Positions 18,777-29,002 of a DNA stretch of 29,747 nucleotides are shown here, piece after piece. This stretch comes from Chara braunii (Eukaryota; Streptophyta; Charophyceae; Charales; Characeae). Position 1 is the stretch's first letter; each line of letters begins with the position of its first letter. The notes beneath the pieces were generated by a model. That model did not search any database. It was not told the origin of the DNA and saw only the letters and a program-made list of their open reading frames with translations. The translations under genes were made by a program, and so were the position numbers. The stretch lies in NCBI GenBank assembly GCA_003427395.1, contig BFEA01000121.1:1154294-1184040 (forward strand), in the 5' to 3' direction.

Positions 18777-19124
18777 CCTTCCCTCTATAAAAGATTCGTC
18801 TCTACCCTTCTACCCTCTGCACGAGGTTCATCTTTACCGTCCTTCCTCCTATATCTTTCATCTCTACCCTCCCTTCCTATATACGATGTTCGTCTCTACC
18901 CTCTTTCCCTCTACACAACGTTGATCTCGACACTTCTTCCCTCTATACAACGGTCATCTCCACCCTCCTTCCCTCTATACTACGTTCGTCTCCACTCTCC
19001 TTCCCTCTATACTACCACGTCTCCACCCGCCTTCCTTGTATATAAGGCTCGTCTCCACCTCCTTCCCTAAATACAACGTTCGTCTCAACCCTCCTCCCCT
19101 CTATACAACATTGATCTTTATCCT
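18777..19124 (+). repeat. 31-bp minisatellite, 11 copies
   Basis: About eleven head-to-tail units of 29-32 bp follow the pattern CCTTCCCTCTATACAACG then TTCGTCTC(C/T)ACCCT. Most units contain CTATA. The first reads CTATAAAAG, a good TATA box by sequence. The open frame through the array (PSLYTT repeats) is a by-product. Confidence 0.9.
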
Positions 19125-20154
19125 ATCCGAGCCGTCAACGCACCTCTGTCGAGCCTGTTCTTGGAAGACGAACCACCAGACGGTTTTCCACTACGCAGCT
19201 GTCTTCCATCGTCTTGCGGCTGTGGCATGGAGATGAACATGCAGCGTCATACAGTTCCCCCTTCCCCCAAATTAATGTAAATTTCTCCGGGCCTTTACTG
19301 CACCTCCGTGAGCCTCTGCAGCGATTGGAAATTCTATGTGGCGCGACGACCTCAGATGTTCAGTGTCTCGGGTGGGTTGGGGTCCATGTGTGTAATGCTA
19401 GGATGGCCTCAGTCCCTGAGACGGTGAGCGGCTTGGCTTGTCTCAATCCGTTTGACTACGCTTTCGTTCTATGATGAAAGTGCATGAGTAAACCCTCGGG
19501 TTTGAAAATGAAGAAATCCGGTCAGAATGCACCTGGAAGTGACGATGCCAGCCGAAGTGCCAACTGCAGGCGCAGATGATCACGTGCATTCTATACGGGC
19601 TAGTTTCGTTTCTCTCAAAAATGAAAGGGCTGTCCTGTCTTTCACCCTCTTCCTTTTTGGCCGGAAAATGGAAATTAGAGGGGCTAACAGTTTTGCCCCA
19701 CCTCACTAAGATTTTCCTGATGACGTGACTACCCCAGGCAATCGTCGCAGCCAGTACGTGAATGTGCGATGCCTGCACTGCTTGCTTCTAAAGGAGGAAA
19801 GGTTGCAGATGTGAGATTTATGATTGAGGTATGATAATGTCTCGCAGCGATACAGTACGAGCTGAGCCGCGTAGGTTCTGACGTTTGGGCATCTCACGGC
19901 TATTTACACGCCCCCCTCTGACCCGCTTCCATTCGTCTTTTTACCATCTTAGCTCTTGTCCGAAATGCCTTATTAAACTGGCCTCGGGCGAGATTCTAAC
20001 CATCTCTCGCCATCGATCCTGCATGCATGCAAGGGCGGACTCTCGCTCGAAAGCATTAGGATCTGGGAACAACCGGGAGCGCCCGATTCCCCTCTCGCTG
20101 CGCACAAATAAGCGCACTCCGGCGCCACTTTGTTCGAGATTAACTTGCCTCTCT
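19125..20154. other. Gene-free stretch
   Basis: Only short overlapping frames are present on both strands and no domain is recognised. A small inverted pair, GGCGAGA (19987-19993) and TCTCGCC (20005-20011), is the only structure seen. Confidence 0.55.
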
Positions 20155-20155
20155 G

Positions 20156-20246
<91 letters not shown>

Positions 20247-20247
20247 N

Positions 20248-20304
<57 letters not shown>
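20155..20304. repeat. Compound (CT)n(CA)n microsatellite
   Basis: CT dinucleotides run to about 20209, then CA to about 20246, an ambiguous base at 20247, a short CT block and a second CA run to 20304. The repeat explains the Ser/Leu/His/Thr-rich frames on both strands. Confidence 0.97.
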
Positions 20305-20305
<1 letters not shown>

Positions 20306-20762
20306 CTTCCGTTTCTTGGTCGTATACTTACTGAAACGCGGGTCTTGTGAAACTGAACTCACCCTTGCGAGCGAAGATCAAGTTCTCAACAAATTATTGG
20401 TAGCGTAGCTCCTCTCTATAGGTCTATCTTGTGGGTTAGTTCTGGTCGGACAAGCGGTGAGATCGGTGAGGCATATGAGCACGGAAGCAGCAACGACCAC
20501 CGCCAGAAAGGATTCCGCCCAACGCTGTCGCCACCGTCTGATTACAGAGCTTTTGTTGTTGCTGTCTCTTGTAACAGTAGTGGTTGCCGCCGGTGCAACC
20601 GCATCTGCAGTGTCGCTATCACTGGTTATGGTGTTACGGCTAGCCGTATGACCGCAGCTTCCTCTGTTGCTATCGGTGATTCTGTTTTTCGACTTTCGGC
20701 AACCTAGCCTGTCGTGGTGACCCCGCGCGGTCATTGGCGTTTTCGACAAGGCGGGTAGCAAG
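20305..20762 (+). promoter_or_regulatory. Upstream region and probable 5' UTR of the MAP70 gene
   Basis: The stretch directly precedes the MAP70 start. Open frames on both strands overlap and show no domain. A microsatellite lies about 460 bp upstream of the ATG. No clear TATA box is seen; CTCTATAGG near 20416 is weak. Confidence 0.35.
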
Positions 20763-23423
20763 ATGTCTCAATCGCCGGTGGTCATCCATCCTCCGTTTGC
20801 CACCCCGTCACCAGGTCATGTTTCCGGCGGCATCTCTACGAGCGTTTGTGCCGAGGGAGGCGCCACTACTACAGCATCGTCAACAGTGGCAGCATTGGAG
20901 AACTCTCCTTTGAAGCTGGAGCTTGACCGACTTCGAAACGCGCTTCGTGAAAAGGATCGCGAGCTGTGCCACGTTAGAGCAGAGGTGCAAACACTACAGC
21001 AATTGAATAGGAACAAGGACGAAGCTCTAGTAGATCTGAGCGAGCAAGTCGAAAGCCTGAACGAAAAACTTCGAGCAACCGAGAAACCGTTAGAGGCGAA
21101 GGTTCTGGAGGCTAAAACTGCTGTGGCAGAGAAGAAGGGCGCTATAGCGGACCAGGCGGCCACCGAGACCAACTTCAGGAGGCTTAGCGCTAGTAATAAG
21201 AAAGAATCCAACGGTCTGGCCCTTGACAAGCTTCTTGCGCCTCTCGAGGCGGAGATCAAGATATTGAAGTGTGAAAATGCGCGTTTACAAGAAGATAAGA
21301 GAACGATATACAAGTTCATGAAGATAAAGGATGCGGCGTTGGTCGACGCGGAGATGAATGTTGCGGCAGCAGAGAAACGTGCTAACACAACCGAAGACCT
21401 GCACAATACGAATCAGGAACTGTTAAGGAGGTTAGGAGCGCTTCAGGACGAGAACAGGACGCTTGATAGGCTTCACAAGCAGAAAATGCGGGATGTTGAG
21501 AAACTAAACTTGAAGGTTCACGACTTGCAAGAAGCCGTTGCGTCTGCGTCCGGAGAGGCGGGAAACGCGCTTCTGGAGACCCGAAAAGAAGTACAAAAGC
21601 TTCAGAAAGAGAGGAAGACGCTCCAGCTCGACCTTGCCCGTGCTAAGGCCGCAGCGAGCAGGGTTGCCATAGCTGCGGCAAATCGCTTCAAGGATGATGA
21701 CGAAAAAGTCGTCCCGGTGAAACGATGGCTTGAGGATAGGCATTTCCTGCAAGGTGAAGTGAACCTCCTACGAGACAAATTGGCGCATTCAGAACGACTT
21801 ATGAAGAGCGAATCTCAACTCAAGGAGAGGCTGCGGCTTCGGCTGGAAGTTTTAGAAGAAGCTGTAAGGGTGGGGCTAGGTCGGCGCGCTCTTCGGCCAC
21901 CGCCTCCGCTCCGAGCTGGAATAATGTCCGAGCAGGCCACTTCCCTGAATGACGTGTTTTTCACTACATTCTCATCCTCCTCTTCGGTCACATCGTGGCC
22001 GCTTTTGGAGAAATCCAGGCCATCGTGCCCTTCAGACGATCAAGACAAACAAACCGCACAGGAGTTGGTTTGTTTAACCGGTAGTCCTTCCTCGCGGTTT
22101 GTTTATCTGTCTGGACTGGAACGAGGTAATGATGAGTCATATGGGCGGCGATGGCGATCGACTGGGCATAAGGGCGTCGACGATGGCAGACTTGGAGGAC
22201 ACCGCATAGCAGACTACCCTCCTCGAGTGGAGACCTACTCGCCGGCATCTCCAAACCTGTTTTCCCGCAAACGCGATAGCCAGGTCAGTCAGGAGACCAC
22301 TAAAGTCGGCAGGGAAGATTGTGTAGGCTGCTCAGCAAGGATCTCACAGGACCAGTCATCTGCCGCTACGCAGGTCCAGGACATGGAGGCAAAAATCAGG
22401 GAATGCTATGGCATCGAGCACCACCTGCAGCAGGACGAGAAGAGAGCACTCTCGGACACGTGGATTGGAAACGAAGCCTCGAGACAAGTATCGGAGTGTA
22501 CTGAGCATCAGTTGCTGTCCGGTTTTGAAAGAGAAGGCGAAGGGCGTGGCCGTGCGACTGCAGTGAGCTTAAGTGGGAAATCGAGGGACGTTAGAGAAGG
22601 GCCACAGGAAAGTTCAAAGGAAACGGGGGCGTGCCAAACGGTTGAAAACGACAAGCTGAAGTTGGTTATCGCTTGTGACGGAGTGTTTTCGGACGGAAAC
22701 CCTACAGAATGCACGGCAGAGACGGGGAAAGCTCGTCAAGCAGACGGCACACGCGTCAGCTCTGAGCCGCCTAGCAGCGGTGCCACGGTGGGACGCAGTC
22801 GTTATGAAGGCGGGTGCTTTGCAGAGACTTCAAATGGCCGAACGGAAACTTCACTTCAGGGTGAGATCGGCGATGGTTGGGAATGGATCTCTCAACAAGG
22901 TGGTGCAGAAGCTACGGACAGTCGGCCCCAACAGCAAAAAGAACAAATCGAGGAGTATGTACCAGCGGTGTTCTACGAGACCTTGCAATACGAGCTGCTA
23001 AGAGTTAGGAGATCATTTAAGGAAAAAGACCAGTGCGTTAAGGACAAAGATGATGCAATCGAGATGCTTTCCAAAAAGGTGGAGCTTTTGAAAACGGCGA
23101 TGTCGGTCGAGGCTAGACGACTCAAACGCGAGAACAGTGTCCTGGAGAAGGAGGTGGAGAGTTTGCGGGCAGCTCTCGCTAAGAGTGCCAAGGAGAGCAG
23201 GATAAGCAAGCACGGAAGTATTATCGCAGCGAAGCGGTTGCAGCACCAACCCCGTCAACTATTAACGGAATCTTCAAGCTGTTTAATGCTGCAAGATATG
23301 TCAAATAGGTGCTGTTCATTTTCTTCTTTGTACAGCCAAGGAAAAAGCTGCAGTGTACCGTTCGCGGATGAGCCACCCCACAAGACGGCAATGCACGAGG
23401 GGACTGTCAATTGCGATGGATGA
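20763..23423 (+). CDS. MAP70: Microtubule-associated protein 70 (MAP70) family protein, single open frame
   Basis: The 886-residue frame encodes a plant MAP70. In the family these coiled-coil proteins bind and organise cortical microtubules and, in Arabidopsis, act in cell elongation and secondary-wall patterning. Visible parts: a Ser/Thr/Pro-rich N-terminus (1-48); a long coiled coil (about 50-370) with the family blocks LDRLRNALREKDREL, LAPLEAEIKILKCENARLQ, ALQDENRTLDRLHKQK and PVKRWLEDRHFLQGEVNLLRDKL; a poorly conserved linker (371-730); and a C-terminal coiled coil (about 731-815) with YVPAVFYETLQYELL and KDKDDAIEMLSKKVELL, the family's second conserved block. The ATG has A at -3 and no better upstream start. 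The length exceeds the roughly 600-630 residues of Arabidopsis members because of the linker. No intron is needed to read both conserved blocks, which is unusual, since angiosperm MAP70 genes have many introns. A retrocopy, an intron-poor gene, or a retained in-frame intron in the linker are possible. Confidence 0.9.
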   Translation: MSQSPVVIHPPFATPSPGHVSGGISTSVCAEGGATTTASSTVAALENSPLKLELDRLRNALREKDRELCHVRAEVQTLQQLNRNKDEALVDLSEQVESLNEKLRATEKPLEAKVLEAKTAVAEKKGAIADQAATETNFRRLSASNKKESNGLALDKLLAPLEAEIKILKCENARLQEDKRTIYKFMKIKDAALVDAEMNVAAAEKRANTTEDLHNTNQELLRRLGALQDENRTLDRLHKQKMRDVEKLNLKVHDLQEAVASASGEAGNALLETRKEVQKLQKERKTLQLDLARAKAAASRVAIAAANRFKDDDEKVVPVKRWLEDRHFLQGEVNLLRDKLAHSERLMKSESQLKERLRLRLEVLEEAVRVGLGRRALRPPPPLRAGIMSEQATSLNDVFFTTFSSSSSVTSWPLLEKSRPSCPSDDQDKQTAQELVCLTGSPSSRFVYLSGLERGNDESYGRRWRSTGHKGVDDGRLGGHRIADYPPRVETYSPASPNLFSRKRDSQVSQETTKVGREDCVGCSARISQDQSSAATQVQDMEAKIRECYGIEHHLQQDEKRALSDTWIGNEASRQVSECTEHQLLSGFEREGEGRGRATAVSLSGKSRDVREGPQESSKETGACQTVENDKLKLVIACDGVFSDGNPTECTAETGKARQADGTRVSSEPPSSGATVGRSRYEGGCFAETSNGRTETSLQGEIGDGWEWISQQGGAEATDSRPQQQKEQIEEYVPAVFYETLQYELLRVRRSFKEKDQCVKDKDDAIEMLSKKVELLKTAMSVEARRLKRENSVLEKEVESLRAALAKSAKESRISKHGSIIAAKRLQHQPRQLLTESSSCLMLQDMSNRCCSFSSLYSQGKSCSVPFADEPPHKTAMHEGTVNCDG

Positions 23424-24340
23424 TAAGATGGGCCGACCTCTCCATCGTCCTCCTCCTTTTGTGGTCGTGTACTCAGGGGTGAAAGCTCTGGAGGTGCGTG
23501 CGGATGTATCTTGAGAAGGCTATTGATGCATAGCCACTTTGGCATATTATGGACGAGATCAAGAGTTTCTAATCTGAAGTGTGAGAGCGCGCCTAGCTCA
23601 TCCTTCTTGTCAAAAATGGTTTTATAGCTTTTCCCGGTTTTCTTCGCATGAGGTGCAAGCTCTGCGTTTGCCAGCCATTTTTTCTCTGGCGCCGCTGAAC
23701 TTGAGCGGCAAGTTTTGGGGTCGGCCAGCCATATTTTCCTCTGACGTTGAAAGTGAGGGGCAAGTTTTGGGGGTCGGCCTACGGGAGCAATATGGGTGGG
23801 GGCGCCAGCCAAAAGAAGTGATGCAGCAGTTCATTTTTTTCTGGCGCACAGGGAGTTTCCAGGCTCGGCAGGGGAAGGGTCAAAAGTACTGGTGGTTTAG
23901 AAGTCCTCTTCAAATATCATGGCCCAGATGATTCGAGAATTTCATTCTCCTAGTTGCATCTGGATTCGAGCTCAGGTCTTCATCGCATCCAGATACAAAC
24001 TGATCTAGGCCCGTTGTTTAGTGTAAGTTTAGAGAAGCAAGATTCCTGCTGAGTAGAACTGCGCCTGTAGAAGATGGCATGAGCCTGGCGTCCGAAGTTC
24101 CCGTAGGGCAAGGTTCGTCCCCTTCCACTAGGGCTGGGGGTTTGGCCCAGCCTCGGTGCTTGTCACTGCTCTTTGGTCAAAGTTGCCCTCGATACTTGTG
24201 GGGTGATGGTCCTGAGTGCTGGTCACACTGAGGTAGGATAGTAGGGACAGGGGGTGCGCTGGGAGTGTTGACGTGGGGATGGGGTAGGGTACGTGGCCTA
24301 TCCTGTCAGGACAACCATTGGCTGCCACTGCCAGCAATCA

Positions 24341-24344
<4 letters not shown>
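23424..24344. other. Region downstream of MAP70, no gene
   Basis: No AATAAA signal is seen. The frames present overlap on both strands without a domain. The only structure is the 54-bp duplication at 23671-23778. Confidence 0.5.
23671..23778 (+). repeat. Degenerate 54-bp tandem duplication
   Basis: Both units (from 23671 and 23725) begin CCAGCCAT, continue with TTTT and CTCTG, and end GGCAAGTTTTGGGG then TCGG. A partial third start (CCAGCCAAAAG) follows near 23807. Confidence 0.8.
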
Positions 24345-24379
<35 letters not shown>

Positions 24380-24390
24380 TATAGATATAT
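24345..24390. repeat. (AT)n microsatellite
   Basis: AT dinucleotides, pure to about 24377, then interrupted by GATATA units. Confidence 0.97.
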
Positions 24391-24451
24391 AATAGCAAGT
24401 CAATGTCTGCGAACGAGTGATCATTCCTTGCAGAAAATTGGGAACTGGCTT

Positions 24452-24830
24452 ATCTCAGTTGGTACGCCTATGGCCACCTGAGCAGAACTTCTAATCAATC
24501 CAGCAGCCTATCTCAGTTGGTAAGGCAAACAAGTGGCATTCAGGAGGGCTTGGGCTCAAACCCCATTGGCCTCTTGCACTTTCCTGGGCAAGCTTGACAC
24601 CCACCATCTAGAGATATGTTGTCGGTTCCCCAAAATGGCATTGAGCAGAGACTACTGATGCTCATAGGGGGAGGGGACCAGAAGGGAGGCACAGCGACTG
24701 GCCCATCGAAGAAACTCAGACCTGATGCTACCGGCTGACCCCTTTTGGCCAAGGTAGCATAGGGTTGTGGCTTTACCACGAATCTGTGGGGCTTCGCAGG
24801 TTTCCATTGCTAGGATAGGGCCTTTTTTTA
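24452..24830 (+). mobile_element. tRNA-derived SINE candidate
   Basis: TATCTCAGTTGG (24509-24520) matches the tRNA A box, and GGGCTCAAACC (24552-24562) matches the B box at a tRNA-like spacing. The flanking bases do not form an acceptor stem, so this is not a tRNA gene but a tRNA-like head. A second A-box copy (24452-24463) lies 57 bp upstream without a B box, suggesting a duplicated or nested head. A non-tRNA body of about 260 bp follows, ending near GGGCCTTTTTTTAC (T7 tract), which could terminate RNA polymerase III. No target-site duplication is identified. Confidence 0.45.
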
Positions 24831-24957
24831 CTTTCTTTCATATTTCCTTCCTTTTTTGTTTTGTTTTGTTTTCTTCTTCTTTTTCTTTTCGAAAATTGCT
24901 TCCCGAAGCGCTAGTGGGTCTCAGAACTTTGTCTGGTAGTCGGACAAGTGGTTGACA

Positions 24958-24999
24958 GGGAAGTCAGCATTGGGGTTTGGGAAGTCAGCATTGGGGTTT
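24958..24999 (+). repeat. Perfect 21-bp tandem duplication
   Basis: Two identical copies starting GGGAAGTCAGCATTGGGG, at 24958-24978 and 24979-24999. Confidence 0.97.
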
Positions 25000-25040
25000 T
25001 GTGTTGCTGAACTGGCGAGCTGTTACTTCTGGAAAACTCT

Positions 25041-25144
25041 ATCTCTATTCCGCAGGTAGTGTGTACTTTTTCTATTTCTGAATCTGGACTTGATCTCTAT
25101 TCCGCAGGTAGTGCGTGCTTTTTCTATTTCTGAATCTGGACTTG
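25041..25144 (+). repeat. Near-perfect 52-bp tandem duplication
   Basis: Copies at 25041-25092 and 25093-25144 start ATCTCTATTCCGCAGGTAGT and differ at only two positions (GTGTAC versus GCGTGC). Confidence 0.97.
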
Positions 25145-25880
25145 ATTTTGATGTTTCTTGGGTCTTCTGTTCTCTACACCTCATTTCTGGTGGACAGTCT
25201 CTCTACTTGCTGAGAGATACTTATTAAGGAAAATCAAAGAGCTTAATCCCTTTCCTAACGACACGAAGACTCCTGATGATTCCGGTAGTGGCGGCCGGAT
25301 GAAACACAGCGTAGGCTCGCTGCACCAGGCTATCACGCTTACCTTTCGATGTATCAGCGGCACTTCATTCTAATCTTCGGGCCATTGTGGTCGCGTTCCG
25401 GGAGTTTCCGGGTTGAGCCTTCTTGTCTTCTTATCTTCTTTTATTCTTTACTCATCTTGGTCGGCATCCTCTTCCGCCATTTCTTCTTCTCCTTCTTCTC
25501 TTTCATCCTGCTCTTCTCTTTCTTTCTATTCCTTTCTGTCTCTACTCTCTTCTCCTCCTCTCTCTTGTTGGTTTGTCAATGATTATATTTTCGATTGTCT
25601 GGTTTAGCTTTGGCGTGAACCGGTATCGCCCACATGCTGTATCGCACCTGCTGGTGGGTGCAGCTCCCGCATGTTCCCTCGTTGGAGGCTTGAGCACGGA
25701 ATGTGGCTGCTACAGGTTTCACCGTAATACTACAATGACACTAAAAAAAAGGCCTGAAAGGCTGTCCTGTCCAGATTCGACAGGTTTTTTTTTTTTTTTT
25801 TTTTTTCCAATTCAACATGTATTTGAATTAGTTGTAGAATTAGCCATTAAAAAAACAAAAAAAAAGGTTTCTAATCAAAT
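25145..25880. other. Gene-free stretch with pyrimidine-rich and T-rich tracts
   Basis: A small frame at 25158-25373 has no recognised domain. 25420-25580 is C/T-rich and gives Leu/Ser-rich frames by composition. A T22 run lies at 25785-25806. Confidence 0.55.
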
Positions 25881-25884
25881 CTGT

Positions 25885-25913
25885 GGCGGACCCACCAGGT
25901 GTGGTGCTCCGCC
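25885..25913. other. GGCGGA/TCCGCC hairpin
   Basis: GGCGGA (25885-25890) pairs with TCCGCC (25908-25913); the loop contains CCACC and GGTGTGG, which can pair further. Confidence 0.6.
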
Positions 25914-27340
25914 TGGGATGGAAATGGAGATGGAGGATGAAAGGGGGCCAAGATGGCACAGCGCAGCTCCCACGTGAGACTCCAACGCACGTACTCCAAA
26001 CTGTGCGAATGTAGAATGATCCAAAATACAAACTCTGGCTGGGGTATACCTCAATGGACTGATTGGACTGGACTGGACTGTCGGTACCGGCCTGGACTGG
26101 ACTACCCCGAATACAACACGGGTCTGTGAGAACAGGCCAAGGGGCTGCTCTCACAGGCCAACCAGAGGTCCGCTACATGATCCTCGGCCTGTGATGGATC
26201 GCCTAGATACAAGCACGCTTCCGCCAAGAAGCGGAACTCTACCAGAGAAAAAGAAAACCCAAGTAGTTTAGGATGTAGAGCAAGATTCATGCTGAGTCCA
26301 TGCGATGCAACCTAGGATAGAAAGTGTCACAAAAAACAGCAATGTCACAGCTAACAGCTTAAGTAAAAGCAGAAGCAACTAACTAGTATACATGTCCTAG
26401 GAAAGTAGAAAGTAATGACAACTAAATCCTAGAATGTTACAGGCAGTAGCCTCAGTCTAGAAACAGCTGACTAGAGCATAAGTCCGAAGAACATCAAAAC
26501 CAAAACCAACTAAATCCTAGAAAGGTTAGAGGAAGTAGCCTCAGTCTGAGAGCAACAAAGCAACAACAAGACAACCATATGTCACAGGAGAGATGTGTCG
26601 CAAACCACAGGGTGGGATGGTCTCTGAGGGTGGCAAATGCAGCCTAGGGATCGATAAACTCCTGAGGGCATCCACACATAATGACAGGGAGACACGTGTC
26701 ATCAGGCTCAATGAGGGTAGGGAACTGGGAGTGAACAAAACCAATGACCCTAACAGATAGACCATCAGGACGGGTAATGCTCGACTAAAGGGGTGACCGC
26801 TATGGAGGGTTGACTATGCAAGGGAATACGGGAGCCGGGTATACAGAGCGCACCTAGATGATGCATGTAAGGCTGCCTAACTAGGGCGCGAGGGCCGACA
26901 GAGGGTAGAAAAAATGATGGGTAAGGGAATCATGCAAATGACTCCTAAGGTGGCAGAAGTCGGAGTTGGATCCGTAAGTTGGAAAGCCAGGGCAACGCTA
27001 CGGTCCCGATGCCTATGGGTATACCCAGGGAGAGCCTAACTCAAGGGAACGTTGTGAAGGGAGACCATCATGCGACACAACCAGGGTACTGTATAGGGTA
27101 AGGTGGCAAGAGAGTGACAACGTATGAAGTAGGCACAACTGATTGTGACGAAGACTGTGAAGCTGCCGATGATGTCCATGATGAGAAGTCTGGAATGTCG
27201 TCAAGGAAGAGTCACAACGTCGACGAGCTGAAGTGGCAAAACTGGTGTGGATGGAGTACTGAGAAGTCAAAGACGTAGGAAGATAAGTCAGAGTCAATCG
27301 TCGTATCGAGCAGGACGACGACAAGTGCGCTGTGGACACT
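25914..27340 (-). other. Non-coding tail region downstream of the second chromovirus, possible LTR
   Basis: No coding frame is supported. A short GGACT repeat lies near 26056-26102. A roughly 90-bp spaced duplication begins CAACTAAATCCTAGAA and includes GTAGCCTCAGTCT (near 26419 and 26508). The region lies downstream of the minus-strand chromodomain, where the 3' LTR would be, but I cannot place LTR ends. Confidence 0.35.
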
Positions 27341-27968
27341 CAGAAGCATCCGACTGCTGCTAAAGGTCTGCCTCAAATGGAGCAGGCTCAACTTCAGCAG
27401 TCTCCTCAACCGAGGGAGGAGGAGGGCCAGTGGGCTGGGGAGGAGCAGTCAACCCAGCACGACGAGCACGGTCACAAGCACGCAACAACATGCAAGCGTG
27501 CTGCAAGTGCTCAAGGGGCTCCTAAGTAGCCTCCTCATCAGGGTAACCCTTCCAACGTACGAAATACTCGACGTGAGAAGGGTGGTCGTTGGTGACTTGG
27601 CGACCAATGATGTATGAAACGAGGAACTCCTCGTGGCCGTCCACCATGATGGGTGGAGGGCACTCGTATGGTTGTCTGGCGTAATGCTCAGACGGTCTGC
27701 GGTAGGGACGCAGTAACAAGACGTGGTAGACATCGTGCACACGAGCCTGGAGTAGGTAGTCGGGCAGCTTCACACGGAAGTTGGCCGGGCTAGAAGCTGT
27801 ATCAGAACCGACGGCCTGGAGAATGCGGCATGGGCCAAAGAAGCGACGCCGGAACTTGCGAAGCGTGTCCGCTTCGAGATGTAAGTGGCGGGNGACGATA
27901 AGCACATCATCACCGACTTTGAATGGATGATCCACCCTCGATCGGTTTGCACGTGCGGCCATGCGAGT
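27340..27968 (-). pseudogene. Retroelement integrase end and chromodomain
   Basis: It reads FKVGDDVLI, RRFFGPCRIL, FRVKLPDYLL and VYHVLLLRPY (GPY/F-type end), then a chromodomain: EEFLVSYIIGRQV, EYFVRWKGYPDEEAT. A TAG at 27522 stands where Trp is expected, followed by EPLEHLQHA in frame and a Pro/Glu-rich tail. One ambiguous base (27893) lies in the DDVLI region. Confidence 0.85.
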
Positions 27969-28337
27969 TTAGGAAGCGGCTATGTGCTCATGCGCGGTCT
28001 TCATGATTGACATCATGTGTGCAACCCAATCATCCATAGTGGGACAACTCGTGTCAGGTTGCATCTGTGACAGTCGAAGGAAGTCCGCGGGAACACGAGG
28101 GTGATAGCCAAGGTCGCAATAGTAAGGCGACATCCCCGTGGCTGGTGAGACGGTGTAGTTGTAGACTATCTCCACGTGGGCAAGATGAAGATCCCACTGC
28201 TGGTCGTCACGAACAATCTTTCAGAGAATATCTTCGAGAGTCCTGTTCGTGACCTCGGTCTGATCATCGATCTGGGGATGGTAAGACGAGGAGTAGCGGA
28301 GCTGTGTGCCGTAAACCTCATCGAGCCGTCGCTAAAA
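27969..28337 (-). pseudogene. Retroelement integrase, C-terminal part of the core
   Basis: The same frame continues after the stops with YGTQLRYSSSYHPQ and TEVTNRTLEDIL, which includes the third catalytic acidic residue. An internal TGA follows near 28218. It then reads VEIVYNYTVSPATGMSPYY, typical of the end of the core. A TAA after HEHIAAS ends this piece. Confidence 0.8.
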
Positions 28338-28964
28338 TCAGCTGGTAAAATGCGGGTCGCAGTCAGATATGATGCTCAAAGGTAAGCCGTGGTCATGCAC
28401 GACTTTGTCAAACATGATGTCGGCGACCTCACGTGCACTGATGGCATAGTAACATGGAACAAAGCGTGCACGCTTCGTGAAGCGGTCGACGATGACCAGG
28501 ATCACATCATGGTCGCGGGTGGTCGGACGACGAAGAGGACCGATGAAGATCATTGAGATGGACTGCCAATGACCATGAGGGATAGGAAGAGGCTGGAGCA
28601 AACCATATGGCAGGTGGTTTGCACTGTTCATCTCCTGACAGGTGGAACACTTGGCGACATAGTCCTTTACAAAGTCCTTGCGCTTCGGCCAGACGTACAT
28701 GTGGCTCACACGAACCAACGCCTTGTGGAAGCCCATATGACCGGCGACTGCCTGGTCATGGAACTCTGGTACTGCTCGGACATGTAGCTGTCCAGTGGAG
28801 GGAACACAAATACGGGACTCTCTGGTGCCCTTTGAACTGTGCCAATACACAAGACCGTTGTCCCCGAGAGAGTAGTTCGAGACGGTCTTGCCACTCCGAA
28901 AGGTCGCATGGATCTCACGGTAGTCCGGGCAGTGGCAGTACTGAGTGCGAAAATCGTCGGTCAC
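28338..28964 (-). pseudogene. Retroelement integrase, zinc finger and catalytic core
   Basis: About 208 residues contain an HHCC finger (VPEFHDQAVAGHMGFHKAL, then CSTCQEMN) and the integrase core. The usual first catalytic Asp is replaced by Ile in SISMIFIGPL, while IISDCDPHFTS keeps the second Asp. The linker LQPLPIPHGHWQSIS is typical of plant chromoviruses. The frame ends at a TGA (28338-28340), with a TAG two codons later. Confidence 0.85.
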
Positions 28965-29002
28965 TGAGTGGTGGATGGTGGTGACCGAGATGGCAGTGAG
29001 CT

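Noticed and set aside
18750-19070. 106-codon open frame in the 31-bp array
   Set aside because: The peptide is only the translated minisatellite.
18036-19124. CRISPR-like array
   Set aside because: Units are contiguous and degenerate, with no unique spacers of constant length.
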